This document shows, in pieces, positions 63,991 to 64,000 of a stretch of 64,000 nt of DNA. This DNA is from Rossellomorea pakistanensis (GTDB lineage: Bacteria; Bacillota; Bacilli; Bacillales; Bacillaceae_B), in contig NZ_JAFBDZ010000001.1 of the NCBI RefSeq assembly GCF_016908495.1, forward strand, positions 434,001 through 498,000, written 5' to 3'. The translations under genes and the position numbers were made by a program. A model generated the notes under the pieces. That model was not told where the DNA came from. It ran no database searches and saw only the letters and a program-made list of their open reading frames with translations. Within the stretch, counting starts at the first letter, position 1; every line of letters begins with the position of its first letter.

Positions 63991-64000
63991 TGAATTGGTT
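63991..64000 (+). CDS. Start of a gene cut by the window edge
   Basis: AGAAGGAGAGG is followed at 9-10 nt by ATGAATTGG. Only the first three codons (MNW) are present, so the product cannot be named. Confidence 0.45.

Overview
The window is AT-rich with strong GGAGG-type ribosome binding sites, frequent TTG/GTG starts and a spore-germinant receptor operon. This points to a spore-forming low-G+C Firmicute, most likely a Bacillaceae (Bacillus sensu lato). Assignment is from gene content only; no species is claimed.

Layout. (1) 1-12.8 kb, minus strand: a BREX phage-defence operon, brxA-brxB-brxC-pglX-pglZ, followed by an SNF2-type helicase that runs off the left edge. Its genes are separated by hairpins that look like intrinsic terminators. 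(2) 12.9-21.4 kb: a mobile module with a serine resolvase, two small excisionase-like HTH proteins, a zinc-ribbon protein, an unusual 995-residue tyrosine recombinase carrying seven tandem helix-turn-helix-like repeats, a tiny membrane protein and a nuclease-like protein. (3) 22.4-38.5 kb: an accessory archipelago of small single-gene units (GNAT, nucleotidyltransferase, Nudix, HAD, GrpB, VOC, DUF2332, small membrane proteins, several broken genes). Nearly every unit is separated by a roughly 85-100 bp palindromic repeat or half of one, and the repeat orientation follows gene orientation. It resembles a cassette array, although no intact integron-type integrase is seen. Remnants of a Tn3-type transposon and of a tyrosine integrase lie inside it.

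(4) 38.8-44.3 kb: a tricistronic gerA-type germinant receptor operon, a small hypothetical gene and a Mrp/SalA P-loop gene, then a decayed quinol-oxidase subunit gene. (5) 45.1-57.0 kb: a formate dehydrogenase and molybdenum-cofactor locus, all on the minus strand: fdhD, moaA, moaC, moeB/thiF, moeA, mobB, moaE, moaD, then an fdhF/yrhE-type formate dehydrogenase, DUF1641, a TRIC-type membrane protein and DUF2294. The moa and mob products make and load the cofactor, FdhD sulfurates it, and the dehydrogenase uses it. A 200-nt leader with its own promoter and a 23-bp terminator hairpin precedes the dehydrogenase. A diverged second copy lies at 57.3-57.5 kb in front of nothing but a tiny ORF. (6) 57.5-59.6 kb: degraded acetyltransferase genes and small ORFs. 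(7) 59.9-63.6 kb: a MerR regulator, acyl-CoA ligase and acyl-CoA dehydrogenase operon with a perfect 16-bp palindromic operator. A new gene starts at the right edge.

Most noteworthy are the repeat-delimited cassette-like array, the paired structured leader RNA with covarying stems, the HTH-repeat recombinase, and the BREX variant with an SNF2 helicase directly after pglZ.
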